A DNA stretch of 64,000 nt from Gammaproteobacteria bacterium. GTDB lineage: Bacteria > Pseudomonadota > Gammaproteobacteria > Xanthomonadales > Marinicellaceae. Made by a program: the position numbers and the translations under genes. The stretch covers positions 62,001 to 126,000 of the forward strand of contig JAWLAO010000006.1 of the NCBI GenBank assembly GCA_041395445.1. The letters run 5' to 3'. Within the stretch, counting starts at the first letter, position 1; every line of letters starts with the position of its first letter. Positions 28,201 to 36,885 of this stretch are shown here, in pieces. The notes below the pieces were generated by a model, which did not search any database, was not told the origin of the DNA, and was given only the letters and a program-made list of their open reading frames with translations.

Positions 28201-29292
28201 ATGACTGAACAAAAGGCTGTTGAACATTTTCAGTTCGGCTGTAAGCAATGTGGTTATGAACTGGATCATGAAATTGGTCAAAATTCGCTGGTTTGCAAAT
28301 CCTGCGGAGCGGTTGAACCGATTGAAGTAAAAACATTCAATGTGTTTCACTCAAAGCCGTATGAATCAACAGTTATGGAGCTTGTTGGTGATGAACCCAC
28401 TGATGTTCATCACCACGTTCAGTGCGACACCTGTGGAGCGGGATTCGATTTGCCGGAGAATGTTCATGCCGATGAATGTCCTTTCTGTGGTAGTAATGTC
28501 ATTGTTCCGGTGGGATTACAAAGACAATTAACACCTGATGCTGTTTTACCGTTTGATATCAAAGAAGAACAAGCCAATAAATCTTTTAAAGATTGGTTGC
28601 ATGGATTGTGGTTTGCTCCCAATTCATTAAAACGTCTGGCGATAAAGAAACATCCGATTCAGGGGACATTTATTCCTTATTGGGGGTTCGATGCGGATAC
28701 TTACAGCACCTACACTGGACAAAGAGGTGACAATTATCGCACCACGCAAACCGTGGTTGTTAATGGTAAAACGGAAACCAGAACAGTGACAAAAATTCGC
28801 TGGAGATTTGTGAGTGGTGCAGTGAGTAATGATTTCAGCAATGTGTTAGTCCCTGCCAGCGAAGTGATTTCCAACAAATTATCGGCTTCAATGAAAAAAT
28901 GGAATCTGGAAAAATCCAAAGTTTATAACCCCAAATATCTCAGTGGCTATCGTTCCGAGCTTTATCAGGTGGGCTTACCCCGAGGATTTGGCAAGGCCAA
29001 ACAAATCATGGAACAAGTGATTCGCAGTCTGATTCGCAGAGATATCGGCGGTGATCATCAAAGAATCAGCACAGTGAGCACGCGTTACAGTGATGTCGGT
29101 TTTAAACTGATGTTGATGCCGTTGTGGGCTTCGGCTTTTTTATACAATAGAAAAACCTATCAATTCATTATCAATGGACAAACCGGTCAGGTAAAAGGTG
29201 AAAGACCTTATAGCTGGATAAAAATTACCGCTTTTGTCGTAACATTGTTGACTGTTATTGGTGGGACTATTTATTATTTCAATCAGAAATAA
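28201..29292 (+). CDS. Zinc-ribbon membrane protein (YdjG-like)
   Basis: A 363-residue protein with two N-terminal zinc ribbons: CKQCGYEL...CKSCG (residues about 15-39) and CDTCGAGF...CPFCG (about 77-99). A long domain with IPYWGFDADTYSTYTGQRGD and VGLPRGFGKAKQIM follows, and one C-terminal membrane span (ITAFVVTLLTVIGGTIYYF). Proteins of this layout are annotated as TFIIB-type zinc-ribbon or replication-factor-Y-like, but no helicase domain is present. It starts three bases after the SPFH gene stop with no ribosome binding site, so its translation is probably coupled. Together they resemble the YdjI-YdjG pair of B. subtilis. Confidence 0.8.
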   Translation: MTEQKAVEHFQFGCKQCGYELDHEIGQNSLVCKSCGAVEPIEVKTFNVFHSKPYESTVMELVGDEPTDVHHHVQCDTCGAGFDLPENVHADECPFCGSNVIVPVGLQRQLTPDAVLPFDIKEEQANKSFKDWLHGLWFAPNSLKRLAIKKHPIQGTFIPYWGFDADTYSTYTGQRGDNYRTTQTVVVNGKTETRTVTKIRWRFVSGAVSNDFSNVLVPASEVISNKLSASMKKWNLEKSKVYNPKYLSGYRSELYQVGLPRGFGKAKQIMEQVIRSLIRRDIGGDHQRISTVSTRYSDVGFKLMLMPLWASAFLYNRKTYQFIINGQTGQVKGERPYSWIKITAFVVTLLTVIGGTIYYFNQK

Positions 29293-29312
29293 ATTCAATC
29301 CGTTCAATTCGT

Positions 29313-30068
29313 ATGAGTCAGTCATTACAAATCATCTTGATGTTGAAGAAAACACTGAAAGCCAAAGGCATTAAATATGCTGATGTTGCCAATCATTTGT
29401 GTGTTTCAGAGTCGAGTGTAAAAAGACAATTCACACAAGGAGATATTTCTCTGAATCGATTGGAAAAGATTTGTGACTTTGCAGGGCTTGATATTGCTGA
29501 TTTACTCGAATTGGTACAAATGGAAGGTACAAAACTCGAGCAATTAACCATACAGCAAGAAAAGAAAATAATCTCCAACCCCAAATTAATGCTGGTTACG
29601 GTTCTGGTTTTGAATAATCTGACATTTGAAGAAATTTATGCCATTTACAATTTTGAAGAAGCGGAACTGATAAAAATTCTCCTAGAATTGGAAAAGCTGA
29701 GATTGATTGAATTGCGTCCGGGGAATAAAATTAAACCTTTAATCAGTCGTACCTTTGAGTGGCAAAAAAACGGACCGATACAAAGCTATTTTGAGGTTCA
29801 TATTCAGGATGATTTTTTTGATTGCAAATTCACTTCGCCCGGAGAATTACGAATTGTTATCAATGGCATGTTGTCGAGAAATTCTGTGGCTTCGATTCAT
29901 AAAAAAATACAGCAACTCTCTAAAAATTTCAGTGATTTTGCCTATAAAGATCAGAATCTGCCATTGCAACAACGATTCGGCAGCACATTGGTGATGGCGA
30001 TAAGACCATGGGAGTTGCCGGAGTTTGCCAAATTCAGGCGTGAAAAAAACAACAAGGTGTTTCGTTAA
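29313..30068 (+). CDS. XRE-family transcriptional regulator
   Basis: A 251-residue protein with an N-terminal Cro/CI-type helix-turn-helix at about residues 8-65 (LKAKGIKYADVANHLCVSES followed by SVKRQF). The larger C-terminal part has no family I recognise: a helical region (NNLTFEEIYAIYNFEEAELI) and a beta-rich end (FEVHIQDDFFDCKF). It sits between the zinc-ribbon gene and apaH, overlapping apaH by one base (TAATG), so it is part of the operon and may regulate it. There is no signal peptide. Confidence 0.8.
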   Translation: MSQSLQIILMLKKTLKAKGIKYADVANHLCVSESSVKRQFTQGDISLNRLEKICDFAGLDIADLLELVQMEGTKLEQLTIQQEKKIISNPKLMLVTVLVLNNLTFEEIYAIYNFEEAELIKILLELEKLRLIELRPGNKIKPLISRTFEWQKNGPIQSYFEVHIQDDFFDCKFTSPGELRIVINGMLSRNSVASIHKKIQQLSKNFSDFAYKDQNLPLQQRFGSTLVMAIRPWELPEFAKFRREKNNKVFR

Positions 30069-30877
30069 TGGCATCTTATGCAATCGGAGATGTTCAAGGG
30101 TGTTACGAGTCCTTGTTGAAACTCATCAAAAAAATCAACTTCGACCCTGAGAAAGATAAGTTGTATTTTTGCGGTGATTTGGTCAATCGCGGGGGAAAAT
30201 CTCTGGAAGTTTTACGCTGGGTTTATGCCCATCGCGAGAGTTGCAAGGTGGTTCTTGGCAATCACGATTTGGCGTTGTTGGCGCAGTACTATGTTCCTGA
30301 ATTGCGTAATAAACGACATAAAGAGTTTAATAAAATTTTCAAAGCGACTGATTGTGAAGAACTACTGGATTGGTTAACCCATCAAAAATTATTGATTCAT
30401 AAGAAAAAATTCAAAAAAGTCATTGTCCATGCGGGGATTTATCCAAAGTGGAATTTAAAAACAGCTAAAAGAGAAGCGAAGTATGTGGAGTCTATTTTAA
30501 AGAACAGTCCGTTACACTTCTTCAAAAACATGTACGGTTCCAAACCAAACCATTGGAAAAAATCATTGCAAGGGATGGATCGAGCCCGTTTTATTGTCAA
30601 CAGCTTTACACGCATGCGATATTTATTCAAAAACAGTGGTCTGAATTTTCGTGCCAAAGGCGGAATAAAAACCCATGAAAAACTGGTTCCCTGGTTTCTA
30701 TACAGACAAAGGGTGAAAATTAAATCACAAATCGTTTTTGGTCATTGGTCGGCTCTGGGATTACATATTGACAAGGATTTTATATGCCTTGATTCGGGTA
30801 AGGTTTGGGGCGGAAAGCTCACAGCTTTGAAATTGGCAAAATCGGTTAAAAAGTCCAAGCATATTTATCAAGTTTAG
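30068..30877 (+). CDS. apaH: Bis(5'-nucleosyl)-tetraphosphatase, symmetrical (ApaH)
   Basis: A 269-residue calcineurin-type phosphoesterase that splits Ap4A into two ADP and can remove Np4 caps from RNA. The metal-binding motifs are intact: YAIGDVQGCYESL near the start, FCGDLVNRGGKSLEVLRWV near 37, and VLGNHDLALLAQYY near 60. Later VIVHAGIYPKW and FGHWSALGL complete the site. The length fits the E. coli enzyme (280). It overlaps the preceding regulator by one base. Confidence 0.95.
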   Translation: MASYAIGDVQGCYESLLKLIKKINFDPEKDKLYFCGDLVNRGGKSLEVLRWVYAHRESCKVVLGNHDLALLAQYYVPELRNKRHKEFNKIFKATDCEELLDWLTHQKLLIHKKKFKKVIVHAGIYPKWNLKTAKREAKYVESILKNSPLHFFKNMYGSKPNHWKKSLQGMDRARFIVNSFTRMRYLFKNSGLNFRAKGGIKTHEKLVPWFLYRQRVKIKSQIVFGHWSALGLHIDKDFICLDSGKVWGGKLTALKLAKSVKKSKHIYQV

Positions 30878-30891
30878 CTTAAGATAGATTT

Positions 30892-31848
30892 ATGAAAGTT
30901 TTTGCCCCCGTTTCAATTGGAAATTTTTCAGTTGGCTTTGATTTATTAGGTCTTGCAATCACGCCGGTTGATGGAGAGTTGTTGGGAGATATTGTTGGTA
31001 TCGAAGCGGCTGAGCATGATGAAGTTCTTTGTAGTGGTCCTTACGCCAATGTCCTGCCGGAAAATCCGCAAGATAATTTGGTCTCTTTTGCCTTGGAATT
31101 ATTTAACGCCAAACTTAAAGAGGCTGCACCAAAAAAACTCAAACCGGTTCGTTTGAATCTGGAAAAACGCTTGCCAGTTGGGAGTGGTTTGGGTTCAAGT
31201 GCATCTTCAATCGTTGCCACACTTTTTGCTCTAAATTTGTTTTACGATAAAGAGTTTTCGGTTGATTTTCTTCTGGAAATGGCAGGCGAACTGGAAGGAA
31301 AAGTCAGTGGTTCGGTTCATTATGATAATGTGGCTCCTTGTTTTTTGGGTGGCTTGCAGCTCATGACAAGTAACGAAATCCTGCCTTGTGTTTCTGTTCC
31401 ATTTCCCGAGCATTGGGAACTGGTGGTTAGTTATCCCGGAATTAAAGTTTCAACGGAAAAAGCCAGAGACATATTGCCTAAACAGGTTGATATGCAAACC
31501 GCGATTCGTTTTGCTCAGAATTTATCAGTTTTTGTTCATGCTTTAAATAATGAGGACGACAAATTAGCCGCAGCTATGTTGTATGATGTGATAGCCGAAC
31601 CGCATCGGAAATCATTGATTCCCGGATTTGATAATTATAAAGACTTTGCCAAAAGCGTTGGAGCTTTGGGTTTCGGAATATCGGGTTCCGGTTCAACCGT
31701 TTTTGTAGTTTGCGACAATCGCATTGTTTCCAAAAGAGTTCAAAATTACGCTGAAAGTCACTTCTGCCAAAAAGGCGGATTCAGCCATATCTGCAAAGTG
31801 GATGACTTCGGTGTACGAGTTGTTGATGATGTAATGGCAGAGGAATGA
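30892..31848 (+). CDS. thrB: Homoserine kinase (ThrB)
   Basis: A 318-residue GHMP kinase that phosphorylates homoserine in threonine synthesis. It begins VFAPVSIGNFSVGFDLLGLA, has the ATP loop PVGSGLGSSASSIVATLFAL at about 96-115, and the C-terminal GFGISGSGSTVFVV motif. Its length matches E. coli ThrB (310). thrC follows at 77 bp; the usual thrA partner is not upstream, where apaH is found instead. Confidence 0.96.
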   Translation: MKVFAPVSIGNFSVGFDLLGLAITPVDGELLGDIVGIEAAEHDEVLCSGPYANVLPENPQDNLVSFALELFNAKLKEAAPKKLKPVRLNLEKRLPVGSGLGSSASSIVATLFALNLFYDKEFSVDFLLEMAGELEGKVSGSVHYDNVAPCFLGGLQLMTSNEILPCVSVPFPEHWELVVSYPGIKVSTEKARDILPKQVDMQTAIRFAQNLSVFVHALNNEDDKLAAAMLYDVIAEPHRKSLIPGFDNYKDFAKSVGALGFGISGSGSTVFVVCDNRIVSKRVQNYAESHFCQKGGFSHICKVDDFGVRVVDDVMAEE

Positions 31849-31852
31849 ATAA

Positions 31853-31882
31853 TTCACCATAAAGGACATGAAAGTAAAGAAT
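31853..31882. repeat. Short CATAAAG/CATGAAA tandem-type repeat
   Basis: TTCACCATAAAGGACATGAAAGTAAAG, written here in parts as TTCACCATAAAG, GACATGAAA and GTAAAG, lies between thrB and thrC. The same element in reverse is found at 49111-49145, and related forms at 36802-36830 and 49042-49070. Confidence 0.5.
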
Positions 31883-31925
31883 AATTCTCAAGCTAGCGAT
31901 GCATTTCATGGTAAATAAAAAAATT

Positions 31926-33194
31926 ATGAAATTACACAATTTAAAACACCCAGAGCAAAAAGTTAATTTTAAGCAAGCTGTTATTGAAGGAATTGGCAAA
32001 GACAGGGGTTTGTTTTTTGTCGATAATTTCAAACCAATGTCAAATATTGATGAATTGCTGGAGATGGATTTTGTCACTCGTAGCAGCCATATTCTTCATC
32101 ATTTAATTGATGGGGAATTGCCATTGGAGCAAGTTTCGCAAATGGTTGAGCGTGCATTTAATTTTGAAGTTCCGATTGTCAAAGTTGAAAATAATGTGGC
32201 AGGACTGGAATTGTTTCACGGACAAACTCTAGCGTTTAAGGATTTTGGCGCAAGGTTTATGGCTCAATGCATCGCTGCATTTAATGATAAAAATCATGTC
32301 ACCATTCTAACAGCGACATCCGGGGATACCGGAGCAGCAGTCGCTCATGCTTTTTATAACATTGACGGAATCAAGGTTAAAATTCTTTATCCCAAAGGCA
32401 AAATTTCAAACTTACAGGAAAAATTATTTTGTACTTTGGGAAAGAATATCGAAACCTATGCTATTGAAGGAGATTTCGATGATTGTCAGAGAATGGTCAA
32501 AGCCGCTTTTGATTCGGATGAAATTCGCCAGAAACACAATCTGACTTCGGCTAACTCAATCAACATCAGTCGTTTGTTAGCTCAGGTTTGTTACTATTTT
32601 GAAATTGCATCCCAATGCAAAGACAAAGAACTGGTGGTTTCCGTTCCCAGCGGTAACTTTGGGAATCTCACCGCCGGATTGATTGCGAAAACAATTGGAG
32701 CACCAATCAAACGCTTTGTGGCTGCGACCAATTCCAATGACACCGTTCCGCGATTTTTAATCAATAAAGTCTGGCAACCGAATAAAACAGTCGAAACCGC
32801 ATCTAATGCCATGGATGTCAGTGACCCGAGCAATTGGCCACGAATTATATCATTGTTTAATGACAACTTGGAAGATTTGAAGTCAGTGATTACCGCTTCT
32901 ATCAAAACTGATGAACAAACTTTCCAAGCGATGAGACAATTGCAACAGCTGAATTATATTGCCGAACCACACACGGCGATTGCCTATGCAGGACTTGTTG
33001 ATACTTTAAAAGATGGCGAATACGGCGTGTTTGTTTCAACTGCGCATCCGGCAAAATTTATTGAAACAGTGGAAGAGGTTTTGAGTATCAAATTGCCGGT
33101 TCCTGAAGCTCTTGAAAAGGTACGAAATTTACAGAATTTATCAGTAACCATGACCAATGATACAGGTAAATTCAATCAAATGTTGTTAGAATAA
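31926..33194 (+). CDS. thrC: Threonine synthase (ThrC)
   Basis: A 422-residue PLP enzyme converting O-phosphohomoserine to threonine. The N-terminus (MKLHNLKHPEQKVNFKQAVI) fits the E. coli type. The PLP lysine is in LAFKDFGARFMAQC near residue 105, and the PLP phosphate-binding loop is SVPSGNFGNLTAG. An in-frame ATG nine codons upstream exists, but the family start fits 31926; neither has a good ribosome binding site. It is the second gene of a thrB-thrC unit. Confidence 0.95.
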   Translation: MKLHNLKHPEQKVNFKQAVIEGIGKDRGLFFVDNFKPMSNIDELLEMDFVTRSSHILHHLIDGELPLEQVSQMVERAFNFEVPIVKVENNVAGLELFHGQTLAFKDFGARFMAQCIAAFNDKNHVTILTATSGDTGAAVAHAFYNIDGIKVKILYPKGKISNLQEKLFCTLGKNIETYAIEGDFDDCQRMVKAAFDSDEIRQKHNLTSANSINISRLLAQVCYYFEIASQCKDKELVVSVPSGNFGNLTAGLIAKTIGAPIKRFVAATNSNDTVPRFLINKVWQPNKTVETASNAMDVSDPSNWPRIISLFNDNLEDLKSVITASIKTDEQTFQAMRQLQQLNYIAEPHTAIAYAGLVDTLKDGEYGVFVSTAHPAKFIETVEEVLSIKLPVPEALEKVRNLQNLSVTMTNDTGKFNQMLLE

Positions 33195-33228
33195 ATAAGT
33201 TATTTTTTAAAATTATTAGAGGAAAATT

Positions 33229-34143
33229 ATGAATAATGTCAGACAAATTCAAACTCACAATGGCGGGTTTCCGGTCAAGACAACGATATTAGTTGTTATT
33301 GTACTGTTGTTATTAATGTTCGGAACAAAACTTTACAAAACTGTTCCTGTAGGTCATGTTGCAGTTGCTACACTGTTCGGAAAAATAGTTGATGAAAGCT
33401 ATCCAGAAGGATTGCATTTTCCAGTCAATCCACTTTTCGAGTGGCATGAATTTGATGTTAGGGAAAAGACTCATTTGGAGAAAGCTCAGGTCCCCTCGCA
33501 GGACCAATTACAAACAAACATTGATGTCAGTATTCAATACAGACTAAATGGTGCTGAAGCGGCTCATATGTTACAATCCACTGGTGGCATGCAGCAGTTA
33601 TTGGATGTACAATTAATTCCGAAATTACGTTCTTTATTGAGAGAACAGGGTAAAACTATCAAAAGAGCAGAAGATTTCTTTTTGGAAGAAACTCAGGATA
33701 AATTGCAAACCACAATTCTATCCGGTTTACAGGAGTATCTCGAGCCGAAAGGTGTAAAGGTTTCTGCTGTTTTGATTCGAGACATCACATTGCCGGCGTT
33801 TATTTCTAAAGCCATTGAAGCGAAAAAAGAACGGGAACAAGCCGTTGAAAAACAAAAAGCGGAATTGGAAAGATTTAAAACTGAACAACAACAAGTGGTC
33901 GCACAAGCCGAAGCTCAACGCCGGGCTGCCGAAGAGTTGGCACAACAGAAAAGAGTTTTGGCAGATGCCCAAGCCTATGAGATTGAAAAAATCAATCAGG
34001 CCATTGGTAGTAACCCAAGTTATATCAAGTTGCAATCTTTGGAAGCTCTGAAGAGCATCTCCAAAGATCCGGCATCGAAAGTTTATTTTATCGACAGTAA
34101 TTCGTCGCAGCCGTTGCCGTTGATGCATTTGTCTGATAAATAA
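33229..34143 (+). CDS. SPFH/band-7 (prohibitin-like) membrane protein
   Basis: A 304-residue protein with one N-terminal membrane anchor (TTILVVIVLLLLMFGTKLY), a band-7 domain (VPVGHVAVATLFGKIVDESY; YPEGLHFPVNP) at about 35-200, a long Lys/Glu/Gln coiled coil at about 200-260 and a short C-terminal tail. This is the prohibitin/HflC-like layout, in which oligomeric rings scaffold membrane microdomains. There is no hflK or ftsH neighbour, so it is more likely a stand-alone prohibitin-type protein. A GAGGA ribosome binding site precedes the ATG. Confidence 0.87.
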   Translation: MNNVRQIQTHNGGFPVKTTILVVIVLLLLMFGTKLYKTVPVGHVAVATLFGKIVDESYPEGLHFPVNPLFEWHEFDVREKTHLEKAQVPSQDQLQTNIDVSIQYRLNGAEAAHMLQSTGGMQQLLDVQLIPKLRSLLREQGKTIKRAEDFFLEETQDKLQTTILSGLQEYLEPKGVKVSAVLIRDITLPAFISKAIEAKKEREQAVEKQKAELERFKTEQQQVVAQAEAQRRAAEELAQQKRVLADAQAYEIEKINQAIGSNPSYIKLQSLEALKSISKDPASKVYFIDSNSSQPLPLMHLSDK

Positions 34144-34309
34144 ACTTTGAGAGATATATTTTGATAAATACGGCGTTATTATCCTCCTCGAATGGTCGCA
34201 TATGTGATATATGCTCACATTCTGCGGGGGATAATGCCTTGTCTTTAACAAAATCTTTCGTCTCAAAATAACTCAAAACATGCCCCAAACTCTCAACCGT
34301 TGGGGAACT

Positions 34310-34600
34310 CTGTCATACTGAGCGAAGTGTGCACAGCACACGAAGTCGAATGTATCTCAAAAATTCGTCATGCCGTTATTTCAGCACCCTTCTTTTCGTT
34401 ACTTTTGCTTGTGCGAAAAGTAACACAAAACACACCCCAAACTCTCAACCTACGGTTTCCCTCCATATTTATTCAAATTTGGCGTTTGCAAAAACTCACA
34501 TTGCAAGCAATGCTCAGACACTTGCAAACGTATTTCCAAATTCTCAAAAATATCTCGGTGAGAGTAAAGGGGAATTATTGCTTCGTTTGGGGAATTTGTA
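34310..34600 (+). repeat. Large dispersed repeat, copy C
   Basis: This copy starts with a GTCATACTGAGCGAAG...CGAAGTCGAATGTATCTC palindrome and a GTCATGCCG part. It then has the GTTACTTTTGC...GCGAAAAGTAAC stem (about 34400-34424), ACACCCCAAACTCTCAACC, TTTCCCTCC, AATTTGGCGTTTGCAAAAAC, ACACTTGCAAACGTATTTCC and CGGTGAGAGTAAAGGGGAAT. It matches copy B (6100-6332) over most of its second half. The rest of the 34144-34735 gap shows no gene; part of it (34205-34275) is plain. Confidence 0.75.
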
Positions 34601-34735
34601 ATGTTTTCGGGCTTTGCGTTCGGGCGGGTTTCGGAATGCAAAGTTTCAGTTGATTACTAAAGTTCATTAGAAGGACAAAGCTCCAAGTTTGCACATCACC
34701 GCGCCTGACGCAAAAGCCCTTTATAGCCAGTTTTT

Positions 34736-36448
34736 TTAATATTTGGTTTCAAGTTTCTCAATTATATATTTTGTAAAGTCGCCCGATTTAGCCATATTTA
34801 TTAAGTTCGCAGATGTATTTACTGTTTGAAACTCATTAATTGTATGTGTTAAAAAATCAAGGCTTTCATTGAATTTAGACTGGTCAAATGCTGTCAAGTT
34901 AAAAGTTGCCAGTTCATCAAAAGTTATATTGTTTATGCTTAAAGATAATTTTGAACTTATCCAAGCTAAGTGTAATTTGAAATTTGATGTCATTCCTTTT
35001 TTGGTTTGATCTGAAATGTTCAACCAATAGTCATTTGATTTTTTATTTATTAAACAACAATTTAGATAACCTTCATAATTTTTTGAAGGATCAAAAATTT
35101 GATTGTATGTTTTATCATCTTTTAAAAGTGAAGTAGGCTTCGCTCTGGCGGAATGTGGATCATTGAATACAATTGCTCGAATTGCTTGTGCAGTATATTG
35201 TATGCTAAATATTTTTGATGATGGCTTACCTTGGTTCTTATAATAATTTTTCCTTCTGTCATAAAAGTAGCCTTTGTTATAGAAGAATATTTCTAAGTTC
35301 CTTTGTGTTGATTCTGTTGCACGCAATAAAGTTGCAGATACTGGGTTTTGACTATTTGTTGATGCAATTATATTGTCTATCGTTTCTTTATTATTATTAA
35401 TTATCACTTTGACTAAAACCGATCTTTCGTCCGTTGTGTCACCATTGTGACTATTGAAAATTGAATATGACGTTTGAAGCCCATTAACTATTTGAACATT
35501 TTCAATTGCTAATTTTTTTCCAACTTGGTTTGGTGATTCTGCAATTATTGTAATTCCATTATTTAACCACCAGAAATCTTTTTCTTCTATAGTTTCAATT
35601 GTAGATTTAATTTTTTTATTTACATCTACTTCCCCTTGAAAGTGTCGTATGTTGCTTTCGAATAAGTCGTCACGAATCTCTAAATTTTCAGACGTTAGGA
35701 AACTTTTATAATCTGCTAGTTTCACCATTCCAACATAACCAATTCCGAACTCCTTATAACTTGTCGAAAGTGGCTGTTCTTTAAAATCTAAAGTCAATCT
35801 ATTCGTCTTATGTGCTTGATATAATTTTAGTAATTCTGAACAGCTATAATTTGAATATGTTATATTCTCATTAGAAAAAATTCTCTTTGTTAGTGTTTTT
35901 AACTGATCAACTTTACTGCTAAAAGCTCCATTAACTTCAATTTCAGTTGCATTGCATGCATAAATGAAGTCAATATAAATTTTACCACCACTTATTGCAG
36001 TTTTTTGCCAAACCTGGTTGACTAATAAAGCCAGTGTTACCAAATCTGCATTAAATCTTGTCAACAAGGCTGTTTCATTTTTTTCTAAATCGAACAATTC
36101 CGGTAAAGTTGTAATTAACTTGTCTAATGGAGCTTCCTTAAAGGAGTTCTCCTTTTTACATTGCGAGATAATAAATCGACTGTTGGTTTTATTTGAAAAT
36201 GTGTATTCAGACAATTCATCAATTGACTCAATTACTTCATCATCGATTAGGACAAGTATTGAATCAATTCCTCCATCATTTCCACCGTCAACAATTGAGT
36301 TTAATATGTTTTCATAACTCAAGTCGTAAACTTTTGTCGTTTGAGTCAAACTAAATAATTCAAATATTTCGCTATCTTTTAAATCAATTTCATTAGCAGT
36401 TTGGAATTGGGTTAAACAGCCTTCTAGTATAATTCTATTATTACTCAT
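34736..36448 (-). CDS. AIPR-family protein (abortive-infection phage resistance type)
   Basis: A 570-residue protein of the AIPR family, named for plasmid-borne abortive phage infection genes. Its hallmark stretch is intact: ESNIRHFQGEVDVNKKIKST, WWLNNGITIIAESPNQ, IENVQIVNGLQTSYSIF, VIINNNKETIDNIIASTNSQ and FYNKGYFYDRRKNYY. The N-terminus carries a GGNDGGIDSILVLIDDE...FIISQCKKE pattern, which looks like the D and (Q/E)xK elements of a PD-(D/E)XK nuclease fold. It is AT-rich, stands alone, and lies beside repeat copy C, so horizontal acquisition is likely. No ribosome binding site is evident before the ATG. Confidence 0.88.
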   Translation of the reverse strand: MSNNRIILEGCLTQFQTANEIDLKDSEIFELFSLTQTTKVYDLSYENILNSIVDGGNDGGIDSILVLIDDEVIESIDELSEYTFSNKTNSRFIISQCKKENSFKEAPLDKLITTLPELFDLEKNETALLTRFNADLVTLALLVNQVWQKTAISGGKIYIDFIYACNATEIEVNGAFSSKVDQLKTLTKRIFSNENITYSNYSCSELLKLYQAHKTNRLTLDFKEQPLSTSYKEFGIGYVGMVKLADYKSFLTSENLEIRDDLFESNIRHFQGEVDVNKKIKSTIETIEEKDFWWLNNGITIIAESPNQVGKKLAIENVQIVNGLQTSYSIFNSHNGDTTDERSVLVKVIINNNKETIDNIIASTNSQNPVSATLLRATESTQRNLEIFFYNKGYFYDRRKNYYKNQGKPSSKIFSIQYTAQAIRAIVFNDPHSARAKPTSLLKDDKTYNQIFDPSKNYEGYLNCCLINKKSNDYWLNISDQTKKGMTSNFKLHLAWISSKLSLSINNITFDELATFNLTAFDQSKFNESLDFLTHTINEFQTVNTSANLINMAKSGDFTKYIIEKLETKY

Positions 36449-36701
36449 TTGTTGTGTTGTTTTTCGTTTTAAAATTTGCCATAAACCGAAATATACGTAA
36501 CTCCGTATATCAGGATTTATAAATATGCATATATTGCGAAATTTAGAAGAATATACGCCGTGTTTCCCTAACCAGACTTTGTGAATTGAAATTTGAAAGC
36601 GTGGTTGGGATTTATCTTTATTTTAGTATGAGTTTGAGAAAAAGGCTATAGAAATTTTATTCTTGCTATGTACACTTCGTTTAATATGATGAGGTTTTAC
36701 C

Positions 36702-36830
36702 GGATTTCCAATCAAGTTGGAAATGACAATCCTTTCCAGAAGAATTTTTACGCTCCTTTTGCACGAACAAAAGGAGTCAATAAAATATGTTAAACTATTT
36801 TCCTTCAAGACCTTTATGCCCTTCATGGTT
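36702..36830. repeat. Two short repeats in the gap before proC
   Basis: The 437-base gap 36449-36885 contains a palindrome ATTTCCAA(TCAAG)TTGGAAAT with a GAC end (36704-36727), of the same design as those at 4683 and 6305. At 36802-36830 it has the reverse of ACCATGAAGGGCATAAAGG. The remainder is AT-rich, with partial inverted repeats around 36490-36540 (TATACG/CGTATAT-like), and has no gene I can support. Confidence 0.5.
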
Positions 36831-36885
36831 TTTTCTTTTAACTTCCTGTAACATATCTGTTAAGTCTTTCAGGTAAAATAAACAC

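Noticed and set aside
36480..36545. Repeated TATACG/CGTATAT segments before proC that might be an operator or recombination site.
   Set aside because: The pieces are imperfect and unevenly spaced; no regulator or integrase supports a site here.
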